NCBI RefSeq assembly: GCF_900094575.1
Contig: NZ_FMAE01000006.1
Coordinates: 496,001 to 560,000, forward strand
Origin: Bradyrhizobium yuanmingense
GTDB taxonomy: Bacteria > Pseudomonadota > Alphaproteobacteria > Rhizobiales > Xanthobacteraceae
DNA length: 64,000 bases
Reading direction: 5' to 3'
The translations under genes and the position numbers were made by a program. The notes beneath the pieces are model-generated. The model had not been told where the DNA came from and ran no database searches. It was given only the letters and a program-made list of their open reading frames with translations. This document shows, in pieces, positions 16,726-25,907 of the stretch (the first letter of the stretch is position 1; each line of letters opens with the position of its first letter).

Positions 16726-17763
16726 ATGATCTTCCGACAGCTCTTCGACAGCGTTTCGGGCACCTACAGCTACGTCCTCGCCAGCCGCCCCGGCGGCGAG
16801 GCGCTGATTCTCGACCCCGTGCTGGAGAAGGTCGACCGCTACTGCCAATTGCTGCGCGAGCTCGACCTCAAGCTGGTCAAGGCGCTGGACACGCATCTGC
16901 ATGCCGACCACGTCACCGGCCTCGGCGAGCTGCGCGATCGCACCCATTGCATGACCGTGATGGGCGACCAGACCAAGGCCGACGTCGTCGCCATGCGGGT
17001 GGCCGACGGCGACAAGGTGACGATCGAGGGCCTGTCGCTCGACGTGATGTACACGCCGGGCCACACCGACGATTCCTATTCTTATTTGATGGGCGACCGC
17101 GTCTTCACCGGTGACACGCTGCTGATCCGCGGCACCGGCCGCACCGATTTCCAGAACGGCTCGGCGCGCGCGCAATACGATTCGATCTTCAACCGCCTCT
17201 TGAAGCTGCCGGACGAGACGATGGTGTTTCCGGCCCACGACTACAAGGGCGACACCGTCTCCACCATCGGCGAGGAAAGACGCTACAATCCGCGGCTCCA
17301 GGTGCGCTCGGTCGACGAATATGTCGAGCTGATGGCCAATCTGAAGCTGCCCAATCCGAAGATGATGGACGTGGCGATCCCCGCCAACATGCATGTCGGC
17401 CTGCATCAGGAAGAGCTGGAGAAGGAAGGCCGCGCGCTCAGCGCGATCGAGGCGATCCGCAGCCTCGGCCGGCCCGACATCCTGCTGGTCGACTTGCGCG
17501 AGACCAATGAGCGGATGAAGCACGGCATGCTCGAAGGCGCGCTGCACACGCCCTACCCTTCCGTCGAGGAGAGCCTGAAGCCCGGCGGCATGCTGCGCGA
17601 GGTCGCGGCCGCTAGCGGCCGCCGCGTGGTGTTCTTCTGCGCTTTCGGCGAACGCTCGGCGATGGCCGTTGCGGCTGCAAAGGAGGCGGGGCTTCTCAAC
17701 ACCGCACATATCGCCGGCGGCCTCGATGCCTGGAAGAAGGCGGGCGGGCCGGTGGTGCACTGA
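16726..17763 (+). CDS. Persulfide dioxygenase-rhodanese fusion protein
   Basis: The product has 345 residues in two domains. Residues 1-230 are a metallo-beta-lactamase fold of the ETHE1 type: 'THLHADH' (56-62), His113 in 'TPGHT' and Asp130 in 'FTGDT' give the expected mononuclear iron ligands His57/His113/Asp130. Residues about 250-345 are a rhodanese domain with active-site Cys305 in 'FFCAFGERS'. ETHE1 enzymes oxidise glutathione persulfide to sulfite; rhodanese can make thiosulfate from that sulfite. Known single-chain examples exist in Burkholderia. No signal peptide, so cytoplasmic. It probably detoxifies sulfane sulfur produced next to the Sox system. Start ATG 16726 chosen over TTG 16696. 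Confidence 0.92.
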   Translation: MIFRQLFDSVSGTYSYVLASRPGGEALILDPVLEKVDRYCQLLRELDLKLVKALDTHLHADHVTGLGELRDRTHCMTVMGDQTKADVVAMRVADGDKVTIEGLSLDVMYTPGHTDDSYSYLMGDRVFTGDTLLIRGTGRTDFQNGSARAQYDSIFNRLLKLPDETMVFPAHDYKGDTVSTIGEERRYNPRLQVRSVDEYVELMANLKLPNPKMMDVAIPANMHVGLHQEELEKEGRALSAIEAIRSLGRPDILLVDLRETNERMKHGMLEGALHTPYPSVEESLKPGGMLREVAAASGRRVVFFCAFGERSAMAVAAAKEAGLLNTAHIAGGLDAWKKAGGPVVH

Positions 17764-17849
17764 CGGCCTCGTCGCCCCTTGAGATAAATCAGGTACCGCA
17801 CATATTTGGCAGGTACATTCGGATGCAGCATCACCATCCGGGACCAGCC

Positions 17850-18023
17850 ATGGCCAAGACCGGCAAGCCGAGCGAGCCGCCCAAGACCACCGAGAACAAG
17901 CCCGCGGACAACAAGGCGAAGAGAGCCCCGCGCCGGCCCCAGACCGATGACGACGATTACGAAGACGGCGACATCGCAACGCCGAAGCGCGACCGCTATG
18001 GCCCGGACGACGAGCCGTTCTGA
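17850..18023 (+). CDS. Small charged, probably disordered protein
   Basis: About 57 residues from ATG 17850, or 66 from ATG 17823. The composition is lysine-, proline- and acid-rich ('KPSEPPKTTENKPADNK', 'PQTDDDDYEDGDIATPK') with the tail 'YGPDDEPF', so it is likely unstructured. I recognise no family. It lies 86 bases after the fusion gene on the same strand and could be co-transcribed. Short tails like this recur in alphaproteobacterial genomes, which supports it being real, but the evidence is modest. Confidence 0.55.
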   Translation: MAKTGKPSEPPKTTENKPADNKAKRAPRRPQTDDDDYEDGDIATPKRDRYGPDDEPF

Positions 18024-18158
18024 GGGGGACGTTGATTTTGATCGCGCGCTAGCGGGATGGAGCCCTACCCGCACTACCTGCCATGCGCCTGCGTTCATGG
18101 ACAAATAACCGCCAGCCCCGATAGTTTGCCGGTCCATCGGGAGTGAAACGGAACTGCA

Positions 18159-19367
18159 ATGGTCGACGTTCTCGCCGCACCGCAACAAGGCAAGACGGAC
18201 AGTGCGCTGCGCACGCTGACGGGGATCTCGATCGCGCATTGGGTCAGCCATTTCCATCTGCTGGTCCTGCCGATGCTGTTTCCGTTCCTGAAGGAGAAGC
18301 TCGGCGTCGGCTATGTCGAGCTCGGCTTCGCCCTCACCGTGTTCGCGGTGGTATCGGGGTTAACCCAGGCGCCGACCGGCTACCTCGTCGACCATTTTGG
18401 CGCGCGGCGCATTCTCTTGGCCGGGCTCGCGCTCGGCGGCGCCGCGCTGATCCTGCTCGGTCTGCATCTCAGCTACGCCTCGCTGATCGCCTGCGCAGTG
18501 CTGCTGGGACTTGCCAACAGCGTCTATCATCCCGCCGATTACGCGATTCTTGCGGAGCACATGGACGAGGGGCGGATGGGCCGCGCCTTCTCGATCCATA
18601 CCTTTGCCGGCTTTCTCGGCGGCGCCGTCGCACCGGCGATCGTGGCCGCGCTCGTAACGCTGTCCGGCGGCACCGGCGCGCTGATCGCCTCGGGCGCGAT
18701 CGGCATTGCGGTGGCGCTGCTGCTGATCATCATGAACATACCCGATGCCGGTGCGCACAAGAAGAAGCCCGGCAGCGAGAGCGCGCCAAAGCAGGCCATC
18801 ATCACGCCGGCGCTGATCACGCTGACTGCGCTGTTCATGCTGCTGAGCCTGTCGGTTGCCGGCATCAACAATTTCGGCGTGGTGGCGCTGATGAGCGGCT
18901 ACGGCACGTCCTATTCGATCGCCAATGTCGCGCTGACGGCGTTTCTCGCCGCAAGCGCCGCGGGCGTACTCGCCGGCGGCTTCCTCGCCGACCGCACCGA
19001 GCGCCACGGCTATGTCGCGGCGGCCTGCTTCGCCGCGAATGCGGCCATCGTGCTGCTGATCGCGCTGGTGACGCTGCCGGGCTGGGCCTTGACGGCGACG
19101 ATGGCGACCGCAGGTTTCCTCTCCGGCGTGATCGCGCCTTCGCGCGACATGCTGGTGCGCAATGCCGCGCCTCCGGGTGCCGCGGGGCGCGCTTTCGGCA
19201 TCGCCTCTACCGGCTTCAACCTCGGTGGCATCGTCTCACCGCTGCTGTTCGGCTGGATCATGGATCAAAGCGCGCCGCACTGGGTGTTCGGCGCGTCCGT
19301 GATCTTCATGGTGGCGACGGTGGTGCTGTCGCCGTTCACGGAGCGCCGGCCGGCGAAAGCAAATTGA
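18159..19367 (+). CDS. MFS transporter
   Basis: A 402-residue carrier with 12 predicted helices. The opening 'ISIAHWVSHFHLLVLPMLFP' and 'GYLVDHFGARRILLAGLALG' resemble the fosmidomycin-resistance (Fsr)-like branch of MFS. The C-terminal half has 'PSRDMLVRNAAPPGAAGRAF'. The substrate is unknown. It lies downstream of the sulfur genes on the same strand after a 135-base gap; a role in sulfur-compound transport is possible but only by position. Confidence 0.87.
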   Translation: MVDVLAAPQQGKTDSALRTLTGISIAHWVSHFHLLVLPMLFPFLKEKLGVGYVELGFALTVFAVVSGLTQAPTGYLVDHFGARRILLAGLALGGAALILLGLHLSYASLIACAVLLGLANSVYHPADYAILAEHMDEGRMGRAFSIHTFAGFLGGAVAPAIVAALVTLSGGTGALIASGAIGIAVALLLIIMNIPDAGAHKKKPGSESAPKQAIITPALITLTALFMLLSLSVAGINNFGVVALMSGYGTSYSIANVALTAFLAASAAGVLAGGFLADRTERHGYVAAACFAANAAIVLLIALVTLPGWALTATMATAGFLSGVIAPSRDMLVRNAAPPGAAGRAFGIASTGFNLGGIVSPLLFGWIMDQSAPHWVFGASVIFMVATVVLSPFTERRPAKAN

Positions 19368-19430
19368 GCCGTCGGCATCGACACAAATTCAACTGTCGTT
19401 CCTGCGAAGGCTAACGAGGCAGCCGCTTAC

Positions 19431-19608
19431 CCTCCCCTGGAGGGGTCCGGGACGAGCGAAGCTCGCCCGTGGTCGATCGCGCGCAGCGCGAGCGGGGTGG
19501 GGTGATCTCTCCTCTCGGGCACTGCCGGATGGGAAACACCGTCACCCCACCCCGCTACGCATTCCGCTTCGCTACATGCGCAGCGAGCCTCCCCCTCCAG
19601 GGGAGGGT
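19431..19608. repeat. Long intergenic palindromic repeat between convergent MFS genes
   Basis: The outer arms 'cctcccctggaggggtc' and 'ccccctccaggggaggg' are complementary. Inside lie 'gcggggtggggtga' and 'tcaccccaccccgc', also complementary, so the element folds into a stacked hairpin. It fills most of the 257-base gap between the convergent ends. Confidence 0.8.
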
Positions 19609-19624
19609 AAGAGAGAGCCGCGAC

Positions 19625-20950
19625 TTACGTCGGCGACACTGCGCCCTTCAGCGCCGTGCCCTGCGCCGCCGCACCACGTGTCAGCCTGGCTTTCTCCGTG
19701 TTCGGCCACAACAGCAGCAGGCCAATGACGCCGGAGCCGATCATGACCACCGCGTTGATGGTGAAGCCCGTCAGGTAGCCGTCGAGCATGCTGCTGGCGC
19801 GCTGGATCACGGTGCCCATCACGCTCGGCGCGATGATGCCTGAAAGCGTGTAGAGCGCGCCGTAGATCGCGAGCACTGCACCGCGCTGCGAGGCCGGCGT
19901 GAACTCGCCGAGCATCGGCGGGCAGACCACGTAGATCGCGCCGCAGAGTCCGGAGCCGACGACGAGCAGCGCGATCTGCAGGCCGGCGCCCTCGACATGC
20001 GCCATCGCGGTGAGGATCAGGCCGCCGACGATGAGCGGCACCGAGCCGAGCACGCCGCGCGAGACGCGCGTGGTGTAGCCGCGGGCCATCATCACCTGCG
20101 AGATCCAGCCGGTGAGGAGAACGATGGTGGCGCCGAACACCCAGGGCAGGATCGAGATGAAGCCGGCCTGGCTCTGCGAGAAGCCGAGCCCCTTGACGAT
20201 GAACGGCGTGAACCAGGTGAGGCCGAGCGACAGCGCCCAATAAGCGCCGAAGGTCGCGATCACGCAGCCGAGAAAGGTGCGTGAGGTCAGCAGCTGCACG
20301 TACGCAATCTTCGGCTCGGTGACGGCTAGGACCTCGGTATCCTCCAGCGGGCCTTCCTTGCCGAGCGCGAGCCAGGCTGCGACCCAGATCAGGCCGACGA
20401 CGCCGAGCGCGCCGAAGGCGTAGTGCCAGGAATGGTTGACAATGATCCAGTTCAGCGCCGGCACCGCTAGAATGACGCCGAAGGCCGAGCCCTGTGACAG
20501 GATTGCAGTCGGCAGCGTGCGCTTCTCGTCGGGGAACCATTTGTAGATGGCGTGCGCGGCGACCGAGAAGGCCGGCCCTTCGCCCGCCCCCAGCACGATG
20601 CGGCAGATCAAGAGCGTGGTGAAGGAGACTGTGCCGACCATCGGGAACTGCGACACCGCCCAGATCACCGCCAGCGTCAACAACACCCAGCGCGTCGGCA
20701 CCTTGTTGACGATGAAGCCGACCACGATGGCCGAGATCGAGAACAGGAAGAAGAACGAGGACCCGAGCAGGCCGAACTGCTCGGCGCTGAGCTTCATGTC
20801 GGTCATGATCGGCACGCCGGCGAGACCGACCACAATCTTGTCCGCGAAGTTCACCACCATGAAAAGAAAGAGGAGAAATGTAACAGTCCAGGCGCCCTTT
20901 GGCGTTTTGGTCGTCTTGGCCGCCACATTCGGCGTTTCCTGAGCGCTCAT
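19625..20950 (-). CDS. MFS transporter (anion:cation symporter-like)
   Basis: About 441 residues, 12 predicted helices. Motifs 'NFADKIVVGLAGVPIMTDMK' and 'RIVLGAGEGPAFSVAAHAIY' are typical of the ACS branch, which takes up sugar acids and other organic anions. I chose ATG 20950, which follows GGGGAGA by four bases; ATG 20953 is adjacent. The longer start at 21025 has no family support. No enzyme gene for a matching substrate is adjacent, so the compound moved is unknown. Confidence 0.88.
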   Translation of the reverse strand: MSAQETPNVAAKTTKTPKGAWTVTFLLFLFMVVNFADKIVVGLAGVPIMTDMKLSAEQFGLLGSSFFFLFSISAIVVGFIVNKVPTRWVLLTLAVIWAVSQFPMVGTVSFTTLLICRIVLGAGEGPAFSVAAHAIYKWFPDEKRTLPTAILSQGSAFGVILAVPALNWIIVNHSWHYAFGALGVVGLIWVAAWLALGKEGPLEDTEVLAVTEPKIAYVQLLTSRTFLGCVIATFGAYWALSLGLTWFTPFIVKGLGFSQSQAGFISILPWVFGATIVLLTGWISQVMMARGYTTRVSRGVLGSVPLIVGGLILTAMAHVEGAGLQIALLVVGSGLCGAIYVVCPPMLGEFTPASQRGAVLAIYGALYTLSGIIAPSVMGTVIQRASSMLDGYLTGFTINAVVMIGSGVIGLLLLWPNTEKARLTRGAAAQGTALKGAVSPT

Positions 20951-21095
20951 CATTCTCCCCGTATGTCTCTTTCGGCACTTTCTTGATTTGGCCGTTTTGA
21001 AAGCTAACAGCGGCTTCAGGGCCAACGCAACCCCGGCATTTCCGCATCAGGTGTGCTAGGCAGCAATTCCGTTAATTCCGTCCGGCGCCGTCATC

Positions 21096-21749
21096 GTGCT
21101 GAGCATCCGAAACCTCTCAAAGACCTTCTCTTCGGCCGGCGAGCCCGTCCATGTTCTGCGCGGCGTCGACCTCGACCTCGGGGCTGGCGAGCGCGTCGCG
21201 CTGACCGGTGAATCCGGCAGCGGCAAGAGCACCCTGCTGCACCTGATCGCCGGCCTCGACGCCGCCGATGGCGGCTCGATCCGGCTGGGTGACGCCGAGG
21301 TCACCACGCTATCGGATGCCGGACGCGCCAGCTTGCGGCGGAATCGCGTTGGCCTGGTCTTTCAGCAGTTCAACCTGATCCCGAGCCTCTCCGTCGCGGA
21401 CAATCTCGCCTTCCAGGCGCGGATCGCCGGCCGGCATGATGCGGCCTGGACGAAAGAGCTTGTCGAGCGCCTCGGACTCGGCAGCCTGCTCAAACGGTAT
21501 CCAGAGCAGATATCAGGCGGCCAGCAGCAGCGGGTCGCGATCGGCCGGGCGCTGGCGACAAAGCCCGCGCTGCTGCTGGCGGACGAGCCGACCGGCAATC
21601 TCGACGAAGCTACCGCCGAGGAGGTGCTGGCGCTGGCGCGCGACCTCGTCGCGCGCACCGGCTGCGGCTTCCTGATGGTGACGCACAGCCTGCATCTCGC
21701 CGCCACGCTCGACCGTCATCTCACGTTGCATGCGGGGCGCATTTCATGA
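21096..21749 (+). CDS. ABC transporter ATPase, LolD/AttE-like
   Basis: A 217-residue ATPase of the lipoprotein/macrolide-export type. Walker A is 'GESGSGKST' (38-46), the signature is 'ISGGQQQRVAIGRAL' and Walker B is 'LLLADEPTGNLD'. A GTG at 21096 is used as start. The TGA overlaps the next ATG by four bases (ATGA), coupling it to the permease gene. With the permease and the secreted protein downstream it forms a three-gene set like AttE-AttF/G-AttH of Agrobacterium. These systems power extraction or export from the outer face of the inner membrane; cargo here is unknown. Confidence 0.93.
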   Translation: MLSIRNLSKTFSSAGEPVHVLRGVDLDLGAGERVALTGESGSGKSTLLHLIAGLDAADGGSIRLGDAEVTTLSDAGRASLRRNRVGLVFQQFNLIPSLSVADNLAFQARIAGRHDAAWTKELVERLGLGSLLKRYPEQISGGQQQRVAIGRALATKPALLLADEPTGNLDEATAEEVLALARDLVARTGCGFLMVTHSLHLAATLDRHLTLHAGRIS

Positions 21750-24208
21750 AGCGCGCGCTCTGGGTTCTCGCCGTGCTGCTCAGCCATTGGCGGCGCCACA
21801 AGATGCAGTTCGCGACGCTCCTGATTGGCCTGATTGCGGCGACCGCGCTGTGGAGCGGGGTGCAGGCCATCAATCAGCAGGCCCGCAATGCCTATGACCG
21901 CGCTGCAGCGACGTTCGGCGGCGTGCGCACCGCGATGCTGGTCGCTCCCAATGCGGCGACTTTCCCGCAGGAGCTGTTCATAAAGCTCCGCCGCGCCGGC
22001 TGGCCGGTGTCGCCGGTGCTGGAGGGACGCGTCCAGATCAACGGGCATTCGGTACGGCTGCTCGGCATCGAGCCGGTCACGCTGCCGGTCGATGTCGGCA
22101 ACGCGCCACGCCTGGGTGCCACGGATCTCAGCAGCTTCGTTGCTCCGCCCGGCCAGACGTTGGTGGCCCGGGAGACGCTGAGGGGCTTGCAGCAAGCAGA
22201 GGGCACGGCCCCGGCGATCAGCAGCGGCGCAAGGCTGCCGCCGCTGCGGGTCCAGCCGCAGCTCGCACCCGATGTGCTCGTGGTCGATATCGGCGTGGCA
22301 CAGCGGCTGCTGAGCAAGCCCGACCAGGTCTCGCGGCTGCTGATCGGCAAGCCGAGGGGCAAGCCCGCACCGCTCGCGAGCGTGGTCGGCGAGCAGTTAG
22401 AGCGAGTCGAGCCCAATGCGGAGACGGAGCTGGAGCGTCTCACCGACAGTTTTCATCTCAACCTCACCGCCTTCGGCCTGCTGTCGTTCTTCGTCGGCCT
22501 GTTCATCGTCAATTCGGCCGTCGGCCTTGCGTTCGAGCAGCGGCTGCCAATGCTGCGCACTTTGCGGGCCTGTGGCGCCTCGGCGCGGCTGGTCAATACG
22601 GTGCTGGTGGTCGAGCTGGTGGCGCTGGCGCTGGTCGCAGGCCTGATCGGGCTCGCGTGCGGCTATTTCATCGCAGCCGCCCTGCTGCCCGATGTCGCGG
22701 CCTCGCTGCGCGGACTCTATGGCGCGCAGATCCCTGGGCAGCTCAGCCTGCGGCCTGAATGGTGGCTCGCCGGCATCGGGATCAGCGTTGCGGGTGCGCT
22801 TGTGGCGGCGGCGACCAGCCTGATCAAGGCGATCAGGATGCCAGTGCTGGCGACGGGGCAGCCGGGCGCCTGGCAGCAGCGCCAACGCCGCTGGCTGATC
22901 CTGCAGAGCTGTGCGGCCTGCGGCGCGTTCGCCGTCGCGCTGCTGCTGCTCCACTACGGGCAATCACTGATCGCAGGGTTCGGCGTGCTGGCCGCGTTGA
23001 TGTTCGGTGCGGCACTGATCCTGCCGGCCTTCCTCGACATCATCCTGCTCGTAGGCCAGCGCTTCGCGCGAGGCCCGCTCGTGCTGTGGTTCTGGGCGGA
23101 CAGCCGGCAGCAGCTCTCCGGATTGTCGCTGGCGCTAATGGCGCTTTTGCTCGCGCTTGCCGTCAACGTCGGGGTCTCCACCATGGTGGAGACCTTCAGC
23201 CGCACCTTCATCGGCTGGCTCAACGGGCGGCTCGCCGCCGACGTCTACGTCAGCGCGTCCGACAATGCGCAAGGCGTCGCGATCCGGAACTGGCTGAAGG
23301 ATCGCAGCGATGTTCAGGCGATCCTCTCGGGCGGGCGCGCGGAGGCGCAGTTTCAGGGCCAGCCGGTCGAGTTGCTCGGCCTGCCCGATCACGCGCTCTA
23401 TCGTGAGCGCTGGCCGCTGATCGAGACCGCGCCGCGCGCCTGGACCCGGCTGGTGCCGGGCAATGCCGCTTTCATCAGCGAGCAATTGAGCCGGCGGCTG
23501 AACGTGCAGATCGGCGACGTCGTCGAGGTGCCGGCGCCGGGCGGGACCTGGGAGCTCGACATCGTCGGCATCTATGCCGATTACGGCAACCCCAAGGGGC
23601 AGCTTACTGTGAACGTCGCCGCATTGATCCGGCAGTTTCCGCAGACGCCGCAGACGCGGATCGGCCTGATCGTCGCGAGAGAGAATATCCCCGGCCTGAT
23701 TGCGGCTTTGCAGAAGCAGTTCGGGCTCGACGACCGCAGAATCGCCGACCAGGCGACGGTGAAGGCGGAATCGATCCGCATCTTCAACCGCACCTTCGCG
23801 GTGACGTCGGCGCTGAACGCCTTCACGCTCGGCGTCGCCGGAATCGCATTGCTCACGAGCCTGCTGACCCTGGCGAACTCCCGACTGCCGCAGCTTGCAC
23901 CGCTATGGGCGATCGGCCTGACCCGGCCACGCCTTGCCACAATCGAGCTGACCAAGACGCTCTCGGTCGCGCTGTTCACGGCACTGCTGGCCGTGCCGCT
24001 CGGACTGCTGGTCGCGTGGTGCCTGATTGCAATCGTGAACGTGAAAGCTTTCGGCTGGCGGCTGCCGTTCCACGTCTTTCCGTTGCATCTGGTGGAGCTG
24101 GTCGCGGTGGCGCTCTTCGCCTCGCTGCTTGCGGCGCTGCTCCCGATGGTGCGGCTGGCGCGGATGCAGCCGGCGAATCTCGTCAAGGTGTTTGCCAATG
24201 AGCGCTGA
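21746..24208 (+). CDS. FtsX-family ABC transporter permease (fused AttF/AttG-like)
   Basis: An 820-residue membrane protein with two FtsX-like halves. The first has an N-terminal helix (about 15-35), a large periplasmic region (40-235) and three helices to about 365. The second starts near 385 with more helices, a second periplasmic region (about 490-680) and three final helices (about 690-815). One chain thus replaces two permease subunits, as in LolE-like 'mega' permeases. It overlaps the ATPase gene by four bases and the next gene by eleven, so all three are translated together. It acts without a classical substrate-binding protein. Confidence 0.9.
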   Translation: MKRALWVLAVLLSHWRRHKMQFATLLIGLIAATALWSGVQAINQQARNAYDRAAATFGGVRTAMLVAPNAATFPQELFIKLRRAGWPVSPVLEGRVQINGHSVRLLGIEPVTLPVDVGNAPRLGATDLSSFVAPPGQTLVARETLRGLQQAEGTAPAISSGARLPPLRVQPQLAPDVLVVDIGVAQRLLSKPDQVSRLLIGKPRGKPAPLASVVGEQLERVEPNAETELERLTDSFHLNLTAFGLLSFFVGLFIVNSAVGLAFEQRLPMLRTLRACGASARLVNTVLVVELVALALVAGLIGLACGYFIAAALLPDVAASLRGLYGAQIPGQLSLRPEWWLAGIGISVAGALVAAATSLIKAIRMPVLATGQPGAWQQRQRRWLILQSCAACGAFAVALLLLHYGQSLIAGFGVLAALMFGAALILPAFLDIILLVGQRFARGPLVLWFWADSRQQLSGLSLALMALLLALAVNVGVSTMVETFSRTFIGWLNGRLAADVYVSASDNAQGVAIRNWLKDRSDVQAILSGGRAEAQFQGQPVELLGLPDHALYRERWPLIETAPRAWTRLVPGNAAFISEQLSRRLNVQIGDVVEVPAPGGTWELDIVGIYADYGNPKGQLTVNVAALIRQFPQTPQTRIGLIVARENIPGLIAALQKQFGLDDRRIADQATVKAESIRIFNRTFAVTSALNAFTLGVAGIALLTSLLTLANSRLPQLAPLWAIGLTRPRLATIELTKTLSVALFTALLAVPLGLLVAWCLIAIVNVKAFGWRLPFHVFPLHLVELVAVALFASLLAALLPMVRLARMQPANLVKVFANER

Positions 24209-25280
24209 AGCCATCACGCGGCGCGCCTTCGCCGGTGGCATCGTCGCCCTCGCCCTCCCGCGCCGCGCCGGCGCGCAGGGCTATGCCGGACTCGCCGAGA
24301 CCGCCGATGGGTTTACAAAGGTAACGCCGGGAAAGACATTCACCTTCCCCGAAGATCACGGACCGCATCCGCAGTTTCGTATCGAGTGGTGGTATCTCAC
24401 GGCAAACCTCGTCGACGCGCGCGGCGCGGCGTGCGGCCTGCAATGGACGCTGTTCCGCCAGGCGGCGCAGCCAGGTCCGCAAGGCGAGGGCTGGGCCAAT
24501 CAACAGGTGTGGATGGCGCATGCCGCGGTGACGCGCGCCGACACTCACCGCTTCTCTGAAACGTTTTCACGGGGTGGCGTCGGACAAGCCGGCGTGACGG
24601 CAAAACCGTTCGATGCCTGGATTGACGATTGGGAGATGAAGAGTTTTGACCGCACCGATGACCGCGCTTTGGCGCCGCTGTCGCTGAAGGCAGCTGGCGC
24701 CGATTTCAGCTACGCACTGACGCTCGAGGCCGACCGGCCGGTCGTGCTGCAGGGCGATCGCGGCTTCAGCCGAAAGTCGGAGCGTGGGCAGGCCTCGTAC
24801 TACTACAGCCAGCCGTTCTACCGCGCGCGCGGTATGCTCAGCATCGACGACAAGCCGGTCGATGTCTCGGGCCAGGCCTGGATGGACCGGGAATGGAGCA
24901 GCCAGCCGCTCGACGCCGACCAGACCGGCTGGGACTGGCTGTCGCTGCATCTGTCATCCGGAGACAAGCTGATGCTGTACCGGCTGAGGCAGAAGGACGG
25001 CAGAAATTATCCGTTCGGCAATTGGATCAGCGCGGCCGGCGAGACGCAGATGATTGCAGGCAGCGACATACAGATGATGCCGAGGGCGACGGCTGAGGTT
25101 GCGGGACGCAAGCTGCCGGTGCAATGGCAGATCGCGATCCCCGCGCGATCATTCTCGATCCTCTGCAAGCCGCTCAATCCGAACGCCTGGATGGGGACCG
25201 GCTTCTCGTACTGGGAAGGGCCGATCAGCTTTGCCGGCACACATGACGGCGTTGGCTATCTCGAGCTGACCGGCTATTGA
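24198..25280 (+). CDS. Secreted AttH/CrtC-like lipocalin-fold protein
   Basis: A 360-residue protein with a twin-arginine-type signal ('TRRAFAGGIVALALPRRAGA'). The mature part begins with 'FPEDHGPHPQFRIEWWYLT', the hallmark of the CrtC/AttH family (double lipocalin fold), and carries 'QAWMDREWSSQPL' and 'GWDWLSLHL'. Some relatives are carotenoid 1,2-hydratases, but no carotenoid genes are nearby, and AttH proteins sit with ABC exporters exactly as here. It probably binds or processes a hydrophobic ligand handled by the exporter. The start at 24198 overlaps the permease end; the longer frame from 24129 is unsupported. Confidence 0.88.
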   Translation: MSAEAITRRAFAGGIVALALPRRAGAQGYAGLAETADGFTKVTPGKTFTFPEDHGPHPQFRIEWWYLTANLVDARGAACGLQWTLFRQAAQPGPQGEGWANQQVWMAHAAVTRADTHRFSETFSRGGVGQAGVTAKPFDAWIDDWEMKSFDRTDDRALAPLSLKAAGADFSYALTLEADRPVVLQGDRGFSRKSERGQASYYYSQPFYRARGMLSIDDKPVDVSGQAWMDREWSSQPLDADQTGWDWLSLHLSSGDKLMLYRLRQKDGRNYPFGNWISAAGETQMIAGSDIQMMPRATAEVAGRKLPVQWQIAIPARSFSILCKPLNPNAWMGTGFSYWEGPISFAGTHDGVGYLELTGY

Positions 25281-25307
25281 AGCGCGATCTCTTCGAAGGA
25301 ACCGACG

Positions 25308-25694
25308 ATGTATCATCTCACCGCCCTCGTCACGCTGCTGGCGATCGCGTTTTATTTCTTCACCTCCATCAACGTCTCCCGCTCGCGCACCAAGACCGGC
25401 GTCAAGGTACCTGCGATGTCGGGGCATCCGGATTTCGAACGGGCCTTCCGCATCCAGATGAACACGTTGGAATGGATGCCGATCGTCCTGCCAGCCCTTT
25501 GGCTGTTCGCGATCTATATCAGCGACGCCATCGCGGCGGCGATTGGCGTGATCTGGATCATCGGCCGGATCGTCTATTTCATCGGCTATTCGCAAGCCGT
25601 GGCCAAGCGCGGCACCGGCTTTGCGATCCAGGCGCTCGCAGCAATGGCGCTGTGGGTCGGGGCGCTCGGGGCGGTGGTGCTGCGGTTGGTGTGA
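25308..25694 (+). CDS. MAPEG family membrane protein
   Basis: A 128-residue protein with four predicted helices and the MAPEG hallmark 'RAFRIQMNTLEWMPIVLPA'. The superfamily includes membrane glutathione transferases and leukotriene synthases; bacterial members are poorly characterised. It starts 27 bases after the AttH-like gene, preceded by 'gaaggaaccgacg', so it is probably the last gene of that operon. A link with hydrophobic-compound handling is plausible but inferred. Confidence 0.85.
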   Translation: MYHLTALVTLLAIAFYFFTSINVSRSRTKTGVKVPAMSGHPDFERAFRIQMNTLEWMPIVLPALWLFAIYISDAIAAAIGVIWIIGRIVYFIGYSQAVAKRGTGFAIQALAAMALWVGALGAVVLRLV

Positions 25695-25722
25695 GGCAAT
25701 CCGCCGCCACACATTCCGCTGC

Positions 25723-25875
25723 CGTCCCGGACAAGCGTAAGCGCCGATCCGGGACCCATAACCGCAGGAAGATGTCGTGATGCGAGCTGATCACTCCGAG
25801 TCCCCGTAACCACGCGTGCCTGTGGTTATGGGTCCATGATCGGCGCGCGCTTGAGGCGCGCTTGTCCGGGACGAC
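25723..25875. repeat. Intergenic palindromic repeat ('gtcccggacaagcg' family)
   Basis: Outer arms 'cgtcccggacaagcg' and 'cgcttgtccgggacg' pair; inside, 'gggacccataaccgcagg' pairs with 'cctgtggttatgggtcc' imperfectly. It fills the gap between convergent genes. The 'cccataacc(a/g)c' middle part is shared with 27218-27346 and 38045-38163, showing one repeat family. Confidence 0.8.
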
Positions 25876-25907
25876 AGCGCGGGTGTGGCGCTCGCTGTGC
25901 CACTTCC

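Noticed and set aside
19431..19608. Possible insertion-sequence remnant
   Set aside because: Only nested inverted repeats are present; no transposase fragment or target duplication is visible.
24198..25280. Carotenoid 1,2-hydratase (CrtC) naming of the AttH-like protein
   Set aside because: No carotenoid genes are nearby, and the overlap with an ABC exporter operon fits AttH better.
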